Source of the DNA: DATADW01 sp963733905
GTDB taxonomy: Bacteria > Actinomycetota > Acidimicrobiia > Spongiisociales > DATADW01
DNA: 64,000 nt
Reading direction: 5' to 3'
Assembly (NCBI GenBank): GCA_963733905.1
Contig: CAVTEU010000008.1
Location: 1-64,000, forward strand
Shown in pieces: positions 1 to 7,833 of this stretch; positions within the stretch are counted from its first letter, which is position 1, and every line of letters begins with the position of its first letter. Below the pieces are notes generated by a model. That model did not search any database and was not told where the DNA came from. It saw only the letters and a program-made list of their open reading frames with translations. Both the position numbers and the translations under genes were made by a program.

Positions 1-34
1 CGGTTTCTTCGATGATGTCAACGGCGTCGGTCAT
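1..34 (-). CDS. nusG: Transcription antitermination factor NusG (5' end only)
   Basis: Only the first eleven codons lie in the window, reading M-T-D-A-V-D-I-I-E-E-T from an ATG at 34. The identity rests on position: the gene follows secE on the same strand four bases after its stop, as in nearly all bacteria where secE and nusG are co-transcribed. The rest of the gene is outside the window, so no domain can be checked. Confidence 0.7.
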   Translation of the reverse strand, partial: MTDAVDIIEET

Positions 35-38
35 CGCC

Positions 39-348
39 TCACCCTTGCCCGGCGCCCTGGAGCAGCCACAAGATGCCCTCCTTGAGCACGACATCGAAGG
101 CGAAGACAATGAGTGTCACCGCCGTGGTCTATCAGGGTCACCGACGTGAAGGCGATCATCTGCTCTCGTGTGGGCCACTGCACCCGCCGGAGCTCGGTGC
201 GAACCTCGCGGAAGAAGATGCCGAGCCGTTGCCACAGGCTCGGCTTCTGCTCAGCCGGCTTGCCGGCGGCACGCTTGGGGCGCGCCTTCTGCGTCTGCTT
301 CTGTCGTCGCTCCTCGCGTTCAACGAGGCGCCTCATCTCTCGGTTCAT
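39..348 (-). CDS. secE: Preprotein translocase subunit SecE (one frameshift)
   Basis: SecE is the small membrane subunit that clamps SecY in the Sec translocon. The N-terminal part is strongly basic and hydrophilic (REERRQKQTQKARPKR), followed by the family hallmark F-x-x-V-R-x-E-x-x-R-V-x-W-P-T-R (residues about 45-60) and the start of a membrane helix. The helix is split: the frame changes near 130, after which the other frame reads TAVTLIVFAFDVVLKEGI and stops at 39-41. The gene lies between tRNA-Trp and nusG, the usual arrangement. The frameshift is probably a sequence error, since secE is essential. Confidence 0.88.
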
Positions 349-372
349 CTCACGTATCGCTTCCTTGCGGAG

Positions 373-446
373 CAGGGGCGGCGGGACTCGAACCCGCAAC
401 CTCCGGTTTTGGAGACCGGCGCTCTGCCAATTCGAGCTACACCCCT
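373..446 (-). tRNA. tRNA-Trp (CCA)
   Basis: A full cloverleaf folds on the minus strand: acceptor AGGGGTG pairs with CGCCCCT, the T arm holds GGTTCGAGTCC, and the anticodon loop CTCCAAA gives anticodon CCA. The discriminator is G and no CCA end is encoded. Its place just upstream of secE matches Mycobacterium and other Actinobacteria. Confidence 0.95.
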
Positions 447-546
447 CCGTTCCCCTCGGCTCGATCGTGCGGGGAAAGGGCGGCGAGCCCGCCTCGGCGG
501 AGTCTACCGATGGGCCGGACGCAGTGTACACCCATGCCCCGTTGCC

Positions 547-885
547 TCATCCGGGAGCGGCCACACCCCGTCGGCGCGCCGCCACCATGGCGGCCGCGGC
601 CGCTGCCGCCGCCGCGGCCAGAACCGATGCCCCGGCGATTATCGGACCGCGTATCGACGTCACGCCGGGTGCGGCCTCCATCCGAGCGAGCACCAGGGTG
701 ACCAAACCGGCCGGGGCCGGGATCAGTTCGTGGCGGAGGAGCGCCAGCCGGCGCTGCAACCGCCGATCGTGAGCGGCAGAGGCCTGACAGGCGAGACAGC
801 CTTCGACATGCTCCTTGGCAGCGGCGGCGCCGGGGAGCGACGTGGTCGCCAGCGCACGTCGAGCGAGGTGGGTATGCGCCGTCAT
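547..885 (-). CDS. Anti-sigma factor, zinc-finger (zf-HC2/ZAS) membrane type
   Basis: This 112-residue protein overlaps the sigma gene stop by ATGA, which fixes the start at 885 and implies translational coupling. Residues about 20-32 hold H-V-E-G-C-L-A-C, the HxxxCxxC zinc motif of ZAS-type anti-sigma factors that sequester their partner ECF sigma. Near residue 75-100 is one hydrophobic segment made largely of about ten consecutive alanines, a likely membrane anchor, followed by a basic RRR stop-transfer. It presumably holds the upstream-encoded sigma factor at the membrane until a signal releases it. The signal cannot be inferred. Confidence 0.72.
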   Translation of the reverse strand: MTAHTHLARRALATTSLPGAAAAKEHVEGCLACQASAAHDRRLQRRLALLRHELIPAPAGLVTLVLARMEAAPGVTSIRGPIIAGASVLAAAAAAAAAAMVAARRRGVAAPG

Positions 886-1448
886 GGGCGCCGCCCATCG
901 AGCATCTCCCTGAGCCTGAGGTGCGCCCGATGGAGCCTCACCTTTGCCGCCGTCTCGGAGATCCCAAGCGCCCGGGCCACGTCGTCGTGGCTCCACCCGT
1001 AGATGTCCTTGAGCACCACCACCGCCCTCATCCCAATGGGGAGCGCGCCGATGGCATCTCCCAGGGCCTGGCGTAGATCGGCCACTTCGCCGACGCGCTC
1101 GGGCTGGCGAAGCGGGTCGGTATCGGGGACTGCAAGCGCCTCGTCGAGCTGGGAAACGGGGCGAGCCGCCGCCCGGCGCCTCTGGCTCCAGGCGGCGTTG
1201 ACCGTGATCCGGTGCAGCCAGGTGGCGAACGCCGCGTCGCCGCGGAACTTGGGGAGCGCCCGCCAGGCGCGGATGAAGGCGTCCTGCGCCACATCCGCCG
1301 CGACGGTCCTATCGGCAACCAGTCTCACCGCCAAGGTGAACACCTCGTGCTGGTGGAGCCGAACCAGGTCGCCAAAGGCGTTTCGGTCGCCCTGTCGGGC
1401 TCGATCCACCAGAAGATCGACGCTCGATTCGACCCTCAGCTCTTGCAT
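882..1448 (-). CDS. ECF-type RNA polymerase sigma factor
   Basis: A 188-residue sigma-70 family protein of the extracytoplasmic-function group, with only regions 2 and 4. Region 2 is at about 20-85 (HQHEVFTLAVRLVADRTVAADVAQDAFIRA and the W-x-x-x-L-P-K-F-R core; here WRALPKFRGDAAFATWLHRI). Region 4 is near the C terminus (LPIGMRAVVVLKDIYGWS then D-D-V-A-R-A-L-G-I-S-E-T-A-A-K-V-R-L-H-R-A), the -35 recognition helix. The ATG at 1448 starts four bases after the dehydratase stop and the stop overlaps the anti-sigma start, so the three genes look co-transcribed. The insertion of such a pair between the had genes and tRNA-Trp is not part of the usual mycobacterial order. Confidence 0.9.
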   Translation of the reverse strand: MQELRVESSVDLLVDRARQGDRNAFGDLVRLHQHEVFTLAVRLVADRTVAADVAQDAFIRAWRALPKFRGDAAFATWLHRITVNAAWSQRRRAAARPVSQLDEALAVPDTDPLRQPERVGEVADLRQALGDAIGALPIGMRAVVVLKDIYGWSHDDVARALGISETAAKVRLHRAHLRLREMLDGRRP

Positions 1449-1452
1449 GGGG

Positions 1453-2321
1453 TTACCCACCGCTCGACGGCTCGAGCACAACCGTAGCCGTGACCCTCTC
1501 CTCACCGCCGGAAACCACCCGCAGGCGGAGCGACCCCTCCTCGTGCACCTCGCCCTCGACCAACGCCGGCTCCGCCGGTCGCAGAGGTGACCTGAAGCGC
1601 AGCCGCGCCCGACGGACTGGCACGTCCCCATGGGCATGACGGGCGGCGGCCTGGACCACCCACGCCGCCATGAGCAAACCGTGCGCCACGATCCCGGGCA
1701 GCCCGGCGGACACGGCGGCGGCGCGGTCCCAGTGAATGGGGTTCCAGTCACCGGTGGCAGCCGCATAGCGAAGCAGATCACCACGGCTGGCCGACTTGGC
1801 CAGTGGTGGAAGTTGCATCCCTACGGCGGGGAGCGGTCGCAGCGTGGGTCGCTCGTTGATGGCGCGTTCCTCGGGTCCAGGCTCGCTTCCGGTGTCAGCG
1901 GACTCCGAGGGAGCGGCTTCGATCACGACGAAGCTCGATGCCGAGGTCTGCACCGGCCCGACCCATCGCCGGTGGTGACATCGAGTCCGACAAACGTGGC
2001 CGGACCCCTCGAACGGACCTGCCCGACGACACCTTCCACCTCGACCTCGCTCCCGATGGCGAACGGCCGGTGCCACTCGAACGTCTGCTCGGAGTGGATC
2101 ACCCCGCGACCGACAAGCTCGGGTGCGGCCAGCAGATCCTTGGCTACTGCGAACAACATCACCGCAGCGAAGGAAGGCGGGGCCGCCACCGTCCAGCGCT
2201 CGGGGTCGTCCCCTGTGGCCGCCACCAGATCGGACACCCTGTCGGGCGTGACCGTGAGCGGGACCGGCCCGATCCGCCAACCTTCGAGGCGGCCGAATGG
2301 CGGACCGTCGTCAGCGACCAC
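1453..2321 (-). CDS. HadA/HadB-like (R)-hydroxyacyl dehydratase, fused FAS1-like and MaoC domains (one frameshift)
   Basis: Two hotdog domains are encoded in one gene of about 289 codons. The first 120 residues match the FAS1-like dehydratase domain (EGWRIGPVPLTVTPDRV, VHSEQTFEWHRPFAIG-like core). The second half has the MaoC hydratase signature A-A-x-T-G-D-W-N-P-I-H-W-D and G-I-V-A-H-G-L-L-M, carrying the catalytic Asp/His of the hydratase-2 motif. In Mycobacterium hadA and hadB are separate genes right after rpmG; here they are joined, consistent with the same fatty-acid elongation step. Inserting one G near 1955 (GGCCGG to GGCCGGG) restores one frame. Substrate is not deducible. Confidence 0.78.
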
Positions 2322-2452
2322 GCCGACCCGACGCGATCGGGACGGGGTCTCGCCGTTTGTTGGCGTATCCCCGTCCCGATGCAGACCTGCTCACTCCACC
2401 CGCAGGGTCGGCTCGGCAAGCTACCACCGGTCGGCCTGCCCCGCCCCTGGGA

Positions 2453-2614
2453 TCAACGGGTTTCTCGGTGCAGCGTGTGGACGCGGCACCACCTGCAGTA
2501 CTTCTGCAGTCCGAGCCGGTCCCTGGTATTGGTCTTGTTTTTGGTGGTGACGTAGTTGCGACGCTTGCAAACGTCACAAGCCAACGTCAGCGGCGGTCTC
2601 TTGTCAGAGGGCAT
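2453..2614 (-). CDS. rpmG: 50S ribosomal protein L33
   Basis: A short 53-residue gene. The product starts MPSDKRPPLTLACDVCKRRN and continues with YVTTKNKTNT and LQKYCRWCRVH, the standard L33 pattern. Four cysteines in two CxxC pairs (C13/C16 and C40/C43) form the zinc ribbon, so this is the zinc-binding (C+) form and not a C- paralogue. It sits between tuf and the hadAB-like gene as in Mycobacterium. Its leader carries the unusual GAGCGAAGCGAG element described at 2618-2644. Confidence 0.93.
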   Translation of the reverse strand: MPSDKRPPLTLACDVCKRRNYVTTKNKTNTRDRLGLQKYCRWCRVHTLHRETR

Positions 2615-2617
2615 AAG

Positions 2618-2644
2618 GCTCGCTCACTCGCTTCGCTCGTTCGC
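2618..2644 (-). promoter_or_regulatory. Leader element shared with the VOC gene at 9638
   Basis: On the minus strand, just before the rpmG ATG, the sequence runs GCGAACGAGCGAAGCGAG followed by TGAGCGAGCCTT. A near copy (GCGAGCGAAGCGAG then AGTGAGCGAGC) lies directly before the ATG at 9638. Both copies are preceded by GAGTACT repeats. It is purine-rich and could act as an extended ribosome-binding region; its role is unknown. Confidence 0.5.
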
Positions 2645-2651
2645 AGTAGTG

Positions 2652-2743
2652 GGTACTCAGTACTGAGTACTCAGACTCCCCGCTTGTCTTGTACTCATCG
2701 TACTCTTCTTTCTAAGTACTAAGTACTAGGTACTGAGTACTCC
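2652..2743. repeat. Cluster of GTACT short repeats between tuf and rpmG
   Basis: Within about 90 bases there are nine GTACT units in both AGTACT and GTACTC contexts, including the perfect 12-base palindrome CTCAGTACTGAG and several GAGTACTC palindromes, in three clusters (2652-2673, 2690-2706, 2714-2743). The block is AT-richer than its surroundings and noncoding. It lies between the tuf end and rpmG, where a promoter or regulator-binding sites for rpmG could be. Confidence 0.7.
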
Positions 2744-2768
2744 TGAAATGAGCTCCGCTCATTTCAGG
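2742..2768 (-). terminator. Perfect hairpin over the tuf stop codon
   Basis: CCTGAAATGAGC and GCTCATTTCAGG form a perfect 12-bp stem with a 3-base loop. The last tuf codons and its TGA (2759-2761) lie inside the upstream arm. There is no T tract, so termination is plausible but not proven; it might also protect the mRNA end. Confidence 0.5.
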
Positions 2769-3945
2769 ATCTTGGTCACCCGCCCGGCACCGACGGTGCG
2801 GCCCCCCTCCCGGATGGCGAAACGCAGCCCATCGTCCATGGCGATGGGGGCGATCAACTCCACCGTCATCTGCGTCTGGTCACCGGGCATCACCATCTCG
2901 GTCCCCTCGGGGAGGGTCACCGAACCGGTGACGTCGGTGGTGCGGAAGTAGAACTGGGGGCGGTAGCCGGAGAAGAAGGGGTTGTGCCGCCCCCCTCCTC
3001 CTTGGTCAGCACGTACACCGCCGCCTCGAAGTTGGTGTGCGGGGTGATGGAGCCCGGCTTGGCCAGCACCTGGCCCCGCTCCACCTCGTCCTTGCCCACC
3101 CCACGCAGCAGCACCCCGACGTTGTCCCCCGCCCGACCCTCGTCCAAGAGCTTGCGGAACATCTCCACCCCGGTGGCCACGGTCTTTCGGGTGGGGCGGA
3201 TGCCGACGATCTCCACCTCCTCGTTCACCTTGAGCACGCCCTGTTCCACCCGGCCGGTGACCACCGTCCCCCGCCCGGTGATGGAAAAGACGTCCTCGAT
3301 GGCCATCATGAAGGGCTTCTCCACGTCACGGACCGGCTCGGGGACGTAGGAGTCGACCGCCTCCATCAACTCCACGATCTGTTCGGGGCCCTCCCCCTCG
3401 CCCTCGAGGGCCTGGAGGGCCGAGCCGCGCACCACCGGCACCTCGTCCCCGGGGAACTCGTACTCGGTCAAGAGGTCGCGCACCTCGAGCTCGACCAGGT
3501 CCAGGAGCTCGGGGTCGTCCACCATGTCCACCTTGTTCAAGAAGACCACGATCGAGGGCACCCCCACCTGGCGGGCCAAGAGGACGTGCTCCCTCGTCTG
3601 GGGCATGGGGCCGTCCGCCGCCGACACCACCAGGATGGCCCCGTCCACCTGGGCGGCGCCGGTGATCATGTTCTTGATGTAGTCGGCGTGACCGGGCATG
3701 TCGACGTGGGCGTAGTGGCGGTTGGGGGTCTCGTACTCGACGTGGGCGATCTGGATGGTGATCCCCCGCTCCCGCTCCTCGGGGGCCTTGTCGATCTGGT
3801 CGAAGGAGGTGAAGGCCACAGAGGAGTCACGCTCGTGCAACACCTTGGTGATCGCCGCCGTCAACGTCGTCTTCCCATGATCGATGTGGCCCATCGTCCC
3901 CACGTTCACATGAGGCTTGGTCCGCTCAAACTTCGCCTTCCCCAT
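2759..3945 (-). CDS. tuf: Translation elongation factor EF-Tu (one frameshift)
   Basis: EF-Tu delivers aminoacyl-tRNA to the ribosome as a GTP complex. The P loop G-H-I-D-H-G-K-T-T (about residues 18-26), the D-M-P-G-H-A-D switch II (usually DCPGHAD; M here) and N-K-V-D guanine motif are all present, followed by domains 2 and 3. The frame breaks near 2990; adding one G to the GGGGGG run (KEEGG then RHNPFFSGYRPQFYFRTTD) restores a 395-residue protein ending in VTKILK. The ATG at 3945 has an AAGGAG Shine-Dalgarno seven bases upstream. Two tRNA genes precede it on the same strand. Confidence 0.96.
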
Positions 3946-3971
3946 CACAACTCCTTCTTCGTTCCCGTCGG

Positions 3972-4045
3972 TAGCGGCGGGCAGACTCGAACTGCCGACC
4001 TCTCGATTATGAGTCGAGCGCTCTCACCGACTGAGCTACGCCGCC
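3972..4045 (-). tRNA. tRNA-Met (CAT anticodon)
   Basis: Cloverleaf on the minus strand with acceptor GGCGGCG/CGCCGCT, T arm GGCAGTTCGAGTCTGCC and anticodon loop CTCATAA, giving CAT. The D arm and GC-poor anticodon stem do not show the three G-C pairs of an initiator, so it is read as elongator Met; an Ile-CAT (lysidine) tRNA cannot be fully excluded by eye. Confidence 0.9.
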
Positions 4046-4105
4046 ACGCTGGTGCGCTGGCCGCACCGTCTTCGTTTGTCAACCCGGTCGGGATCGGCCG
4101 GGCGG

Positions 4106-4178
4106 AGCCCCCTTCCGGATTCGAACCGGAGACCTCCTCCTTACCATGGAGGTGCTCTGCCAGCTGAGCTAAGGGGGC
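4106..4178 (-). tRNA. tRNA-Thr (GGT)
   Basis: Cloverleaf with acceptor GCCCCCT/AGGGGGC, anticodon stem CCTCC/GGAGG around loop ATGGTAA (anticodon GGT) and T arm CCGGTTCGAATCCGG. It lies 60 bases upstream of tRNA-Met and tuf on the same strand, a common tufB-type arrangement. Confidence 0.95.
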
Positions 4179-4338
4179 GAGGGTCAAACCCTGCACCTGA
4201 GCGAGCCGACGGCGGATTCAAGCGCCGGATCCTCGGGGTCGCCAAGTATCGCACATCGCTGCAAAGGCAGCGCCGCCGTAACACGTCATCATGCGGCTCC
4301 GAGCGAACCCACGATCCCGACCGAGGCGTGCCTCACGG

Positions 4339-4367
4339 TTGACTCAGCTCTCAGAATGGTGTAAAAA
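4339..4367 (+). promoter_or_regulatory. Sigma-70-type promoter for the globin gene
   Basis: TTGACT at 4339-4344 and TAAAAA at 4362-4367 are separated by exactly 17 bases, about 60 bases ahead of the globin ATG, in an unusually AT-rich patch. An 8-base palindrome GACTAGTC follows at the expected transcription start and might be an operator. Confidence 0.55.
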
Positions 4368-4425
4368 TAACTTGGACTAGTCATAGAAGTTCCATTCAGA
4401 TCGAAGCGAGACCAAGGAGGCGGGT

Positions 4426-4857
4426 ATGCCCGAGGCGAGTCTTTACGAGCGGCTGGGTGGCGTATTCGCCATCGCGGCTGTAGTGGACAGGTTCAGCGAT
4501 GCCCTCATCGCTAACCCGATCGTTGGCCAGGGGTCGGACAATCCCGATCTACGTGACTGGCATACCAACAGCCTGGAGAGGCTGCCGGGCCTGAAGTTCA
4601 TGCGAACCCTGTGGGTTTGCGACGTGGCGGGGGGACCATTCGATTTCACCGCAACCGAGCCAGGGAGCACGCCTTTGGGGCTCGAGGAAGCCCACCGAGA
4701 GTTCCACATCACCCCATCGGAATTCGACGAGGTCGCCGCCGAGCTGGGGCGCACCCTCGACAGCTTTGGTATCCCTGCACAAGAGAAAGAGGAAGTCCTT
4801 GGCGCCTTCGCCGCACACAAGGCCGAGGTGACCGAGGGCTCACTGGCTCCGGCATAG
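4426..4857 (+). CDS. Truncated haemoglobin (group I-like)
   Basis: A 143-residue 2-on-2 globin. It begins SLYERLGG, the typical N terminus of bacterial truncated globins, and carries the proximal haem-ligand region E-E-A-H-R-E-F-H-I-T (H at about 91) followed by F-D-E-V-x-x-E-L and the G-I-P-A-Q-E-K-E-E-V-L C-terminal helix. Such proteins bind O2 or NO and are usually tied to NO detoxification or O2 sensing. An AAGGAGG ribosome site precedes the ATG, with its own promoter upstream; it is monocistronic. Confidence 0.85.
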   Translation: MPEASLYERLGGVFAIAAVVDRFSDALIANPIVGQGSDNPDLRDWHTNSLERLPGLKFMRTLWVCDVAGGPFDFTATEPGSTPLGLEEAHREFHITPSEFDEVAAELGRTLDSFGIPAQEKEEVLGAFAAHKAEVTEGSLAPA

Positions 4858-4878
4858 ACGGAGATGTGTCGAGCCGTC

Positions 4879-4932
4879 AGTCGGTGACCCTCGCGGTCAT
4901 GACGCCGGGATCGTGCAGATGTAGCCACATCG
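4879..4932 (-). pseudogene. Remnant of a cupredoxin C terminus
   Basis: The minus strand holds Y-I-C-T-I and, in the next frame, H-D-P-G-V-M-T-A-R-V-T-D-stop, matching the copper-ligand end (YICTIHDFM...VTD) of the SLH-cupredoxin at 5836. Seventeen bases around the Cys codon are identical to that gene. Loss of one copy of a CACGATC direct repeat would explain the broken frame. No upstream cupredoxin or SLH sequence was seen in 4933-5289, a 430-base stretch otherwise without a gene apart from the leader of the 5290 gene. Confidence 0.5.
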
Positions 4933-5289
4933 CCACCACCCGGCATATTTGGCATCGCTAGGTAGCGGTCCAACTCGTCGCTCGGTTCGGAAAGGCCCAC
5001 CTGGCGGCTCGGCGCGTCCTACGGGCGACTACCGGGACGCCGGGTGCAGAACTCTGGACGCAGGTTTACGGTGCGCGCAGGAGTAACACGGGGAGGGTCG
5101 ATGACGACCTCTGTGGGCGGGGCCGCGCCGGGAGCAGTCCGAATTTCCCGAGGTGTGCCGGGCGGGGGGCGGCGATCGACGTCCTCTTTCCCTCGCCCTC
5201 GCCTCCGCCACGCTGCCTTCCATCCGCGCTCCCCCTGTCGAGAACGACACCAGCCTGAATCGACCAATTGGGGGGAGAAGAGGGGTTCT

Positions 5290-5787
5290 ATGAGAACCAA
5301 GCTCAGACTCGGGGCCGTGGCGGCGCTCCTGCTCGTGGTCGCCAGCCTTCCGGCGGCGGCCGCCTCACCGAAGGCAGCACTGTCGACGGATGGTGCCGGC
5401 AAGGTCGAGGTGCTGCGGGTCACCGCCATCAGCGCCATCGAGGACGTGGACATCGATGTCGGGGATCCCGGGTTCAGCCTCGGTGACTATTTCGTCTTCA
5501 ACGACGATCTGTTCATCGGTGACCGGAACGTTGGCGTCTTTGCCGGGACCTGCACACTGGTCGGCATAGGTGAGGACGAAGCAACCACCTTCCATTGCCT
5601 GGGCACGCTCGACCTGCCGGCCGGCCAGGTCATGGTGAGGACCCTGGCGACGTTCACCGAGACGACTGATCAGATCCGGGCGGCGATCACCGGAGGAACG
5701 AGGCGGTACCGCACCGCCCATGGTGAGATGATCCTCAGGTTCGTGGGCGAGACGGAGAGCACGCTCACGCTCCGAATCATTCGCTGA
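5290..5787 (+). CDS. Secreted allene-oxide-cyclase/dirigent-like beta-barrel protein
   Basis: A 165-residue protein with a signal peptide (MRTKLRLGAVAALLLVVASL then PAAAA). The mature part has the pattern of the AOC barrel/dirigent-like fold: F-x-G-T-C-T, F-H-C-L-G-T-L-D-L-P-A-G-Q-V and I-T-G-G-T-R-R-Y-R-T-A-H-G-E. Bacterial members are secreted and mostly of unknown function, some possibly binding hydrophobic ligands. Two cysteines could form a disulfide. The ATG at 5290 follows GAGAAGAGGGG. It has a shared terminator with the opposite gene. Confidence 0.62.
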   Translation: MRTKLRLGAVAALLLVVASLPAAAASPKAALSTDGAGKVEVLRVTAISAIEDVDIDVGDPGFSLGDYFVFNDDLFIGDRNVGVFAGTCTLVGIGEDEATTFHCLGTLDLPAGQVMVRTLATFTETTDQIRAAITGGTRRYRTAHGEMILRFVGETESTLTLRIIR

Positions 5788-5796
5788 CCGGAGCCA

Positions 5797-5829
5797 GCGG
5801 GGGTGACGTCGGTTCGGCGTCACCCCCGC
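5797..5829. terminator. Bidirectional hairpin terminator
   Basis: GCGGGGGTGACG and CGTCACCCCCGC form a perfect 12-bp stem with a 9-base loop, exactly between two converging genes. It would serve both the AOC-like gene and the SLH-cupredoxin gene. Confidence 0.8.
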
Positions 5830-5835
5830 CCTCCC

Positions 5836-6753
5836 TCAATCGGTGACCCGCACCACCCCGGTCATGAAGTCGTGGATCGTGCAGATGTAGCTGTACGTGC
5901 CAGGTGTGTCGAAGGTGACCGCGTAGGACTCGTCCGTTTCGAGGTTCCCCGAGTCCCAGAAGCTGCCGGTGGTGGTGTGGTCCGCATCCCCGACATTGGT
6001 CCACCAGACCTGGGTGCCTTCGGGAATGGTGATGTCGTTGGGCGAGAACAGGAAGTCGTCGATCGAGACGAAGACGTCGTCGGGTGGTGGCGGGAGGGTG
6101 GTCGAGGTCGTCGTCGTCGCGATCGTGGTGGTGGGTGGTGGCGGGGTGGGTTCGAGGCCGAGGGCCCGACCGAGGAAGGACGCCATCTGGTCGCGCCGCA
6201 CCGACTCGTCGGGACAGAACAGGGTCCCCGCCTGGTCACAACCCAACGTCACCCCCTCCTCGGCGATGGCGTTGATGTTCCCCTCGTGCACCCCGGAGAC
6301 ATCGGCGAAGCGGTCGCCCGGCACCGGATCCAACTCCATCGCCCGGGCCAGGAACGAAGCCATCTGCGCCCGCGACACCAGAAGCGTCGGACCGAACGTC
6401 CCATCATCGAACCCGAGCGTGATCCCCGCCGCCGCCACCCGGTTGATGTTGTCCTCGTGGGTGTTGCCCTCATCGTCGGGGAAGAAGTCCTCCCCCGCCG
6501 CCGGCAGCTCGAACCCACGGGCGATGAACGAAGCCATCTGATCGCGCCGCACCGGCTCGGCCGGGCAGTACAACGTCCCCTCGGGGTTGCACCCAAGCGT
6601 TATCCCCGCGGCGGCGATCGCCTCGATGAACCCCTCATGCTCGTTCCCGTCATCATCGGTGAACGTCCCCCCCGGCGGCAGCTGAGCCACCGCCGCCGTA
6701 CCCCCAACCACCAACCCCACCACAACCGACACCGCCAACCACCGACGCCACAT
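5836..6753 (-). CDS. Surface-anchored cupredoxin: signal peptide, three SLH domains, type-1 copper domain (copy 1)
   Basis: About 305 residues. A signal peptide (WRRWLAVSVVVGLVVGG) precedes three SLH-like repeats at about 30-205, each with a D-x-x-x-x-H-E-x-x-I start and a Q-M-A-S-F core. A Pro/Thr linker (PPPPTTTIATTTT) leads to a cupredoxin domain at about 220-305 with the expected type-1 copper ligands: H in G-D-A-D-H-T, and C, H and M in Y-I-C-T-I-H-D-F-M. SLH domains bind cell-wall polymers, so this is predicted to sit on the cell surface and carry electrons. It begins about ten bases after the copy-2 stop; an in-frame GTG at 6756 is an alternative start. Confidence 0.85.
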   Translation of the reverse strand: MWRRWLAVSVVVGLVVGGTAAVAQLPPGGTFTDDDGNEHEGFIEAIAAAGITLGCNPEGTLYCPAEPVRRDQMASFIARGFELPAAGEDFFPDDEGNTHEDNINRVAAAGITLGFDDGTFGPTLLVSRAQMASFLARAMELDPVPGDRFADVSGVHEGNINAIAEEGVTLGCDQAGTLFCPDESVRRDQMASFLGRALGLEPTPPPPTTTIATTTTSTTLPPPPDDVFVSIDDFLFSPNDITIPEGTQVWWTNVGDADHTTTGSFWDSGNLETDESYAVTFDTPGTYSYICTIHDFMTGVVRVTD

Positions 6754-6763
6754 CACGACACCG

Positions 6764-7757
6764 TCAGGGCTCGACGATGATCGTGCCGATCATCAGGTCG
6801 CCGTGGACCGTGCAGAAGTAGTCGAAGCTCCCCGCGGTGTTGAAGACCCGGGAGAAGTCCTCACCGGGATTGAGGATCCCGGAGTCCCATGTGCCGTCGA
6901 GGGTCGGAGGGGTACCCGAGGTGCTCGAGTGGTTCACGTTGTCGTTGTTTTCCCAGACGACCTCGGTGCCCACCGACACGGTCGTGTCGCCGAAGTCCTC
7001 GATGGCGGTGATCGAGATCACTACCTCGTCGTCGGCCATCGTCGTGCTGGTGCTGCTCGAGGACGAGCTGCTCGACGATGAGCTGCTCGACGAGAGCTGG
7101 AGGAACTGGTGCTCGACGAGCTCGTGCTCGAGGTCCCCGGTGGTGGCGGGTGGGTTCGAGACCGAGGGCCCGACCGAGGAACGACGCCATCTGGTCGCGC
7201 CGCACCGACTCGTCGGGGCAGAACAGGGTCCCCGCCTGGTCACAACCCAACGTCACCCCCTCCTCGGCGATGGCGTTGATGTTCCCCTCGTGCACCCCGG
7301 ACACATCAGCGAAACGGTCGCCCGGCACCGGATCCAACTCCATCGCCCGGGCCAGGAACGAAGCCATCTGCGCCCGCGACACCAGAAGCGTCGGACCGAA
7401 CGTCCCATCATCGAACCCGAGCGTGATCCCCGCCGCCGCCACCCGGTTGATGTTGTCCTCGTGGGTGTTGCCCTCATCGTCGGGGAAGAAGTCCTCCCCC
7501 GCCGCCGGCAACTCGAACCCACGGGCGATGAACGAAGCCATCTGATCGCGCCGCACCGGCTCGGCCGGGCAGTACAACGTCCCCTCGGGGTTGCACCCAA
7601 GCGTTATCCCCGCGGCGGCGATCGCCTCGATGAACCCCTCATGCTCGTTCCCGTCATCATCGGTGAACGTCCCCCCCGGCGGCAGCTGAGCCACCGCCGC
7701 CGTACCCCCAACCACCAACCCCACCACAACCGACACCGCCAACCACCGACGCCACAT
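6764..7757 (-). CDS. Surface-anchored cupredoxin, SLH domains plus type-1 copper domain (copy 2; frameshifted linker)
   Basis: Upstream tandem partner of the gene at 5836. Signal peptide and three SLH domains are almost identical at DNA level to copy 1 at a constant offset of 1004 bases. The cupredoxin domain differs (D-N-V-N-H-S, then Y-F-C-T-V-H-G-D-L-M) but keeps the His-Cys-His-Met ligands. The linker is a serine run with a dozen or more Ser/Thr. Two shifts lie in the linker; the first is a missing C compared with copy 1 (CCCC to CCC), the second lies in the TCG/AGC repeat. A GGGGGG Shine-Dalgarno precedes the ATG at 7757. It is probably the first gene of a two-gene operon. Confidence 0.82.
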
Positions 7758-7833
7758 CACAAACCCCCCGTTTATCGGGCATCTATGAATACGAACCGGC
7801 GAGGCGCTTGGTTCGAGGTTCAACCGGGGAAAC

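Noticed and set aside
2652..2743. GTACT repeats considered as a CRISPR array
   Set aside because: Units are 5-8 bases and there are no regular spacers; no cas genes are near.
3037..4167. Long open frame on the plus strand opposite tuf and two tRNAs
   Set aside because: It is the antisense of EF-Tu with biased His/Leu/Val content and runs through tRNA genes.
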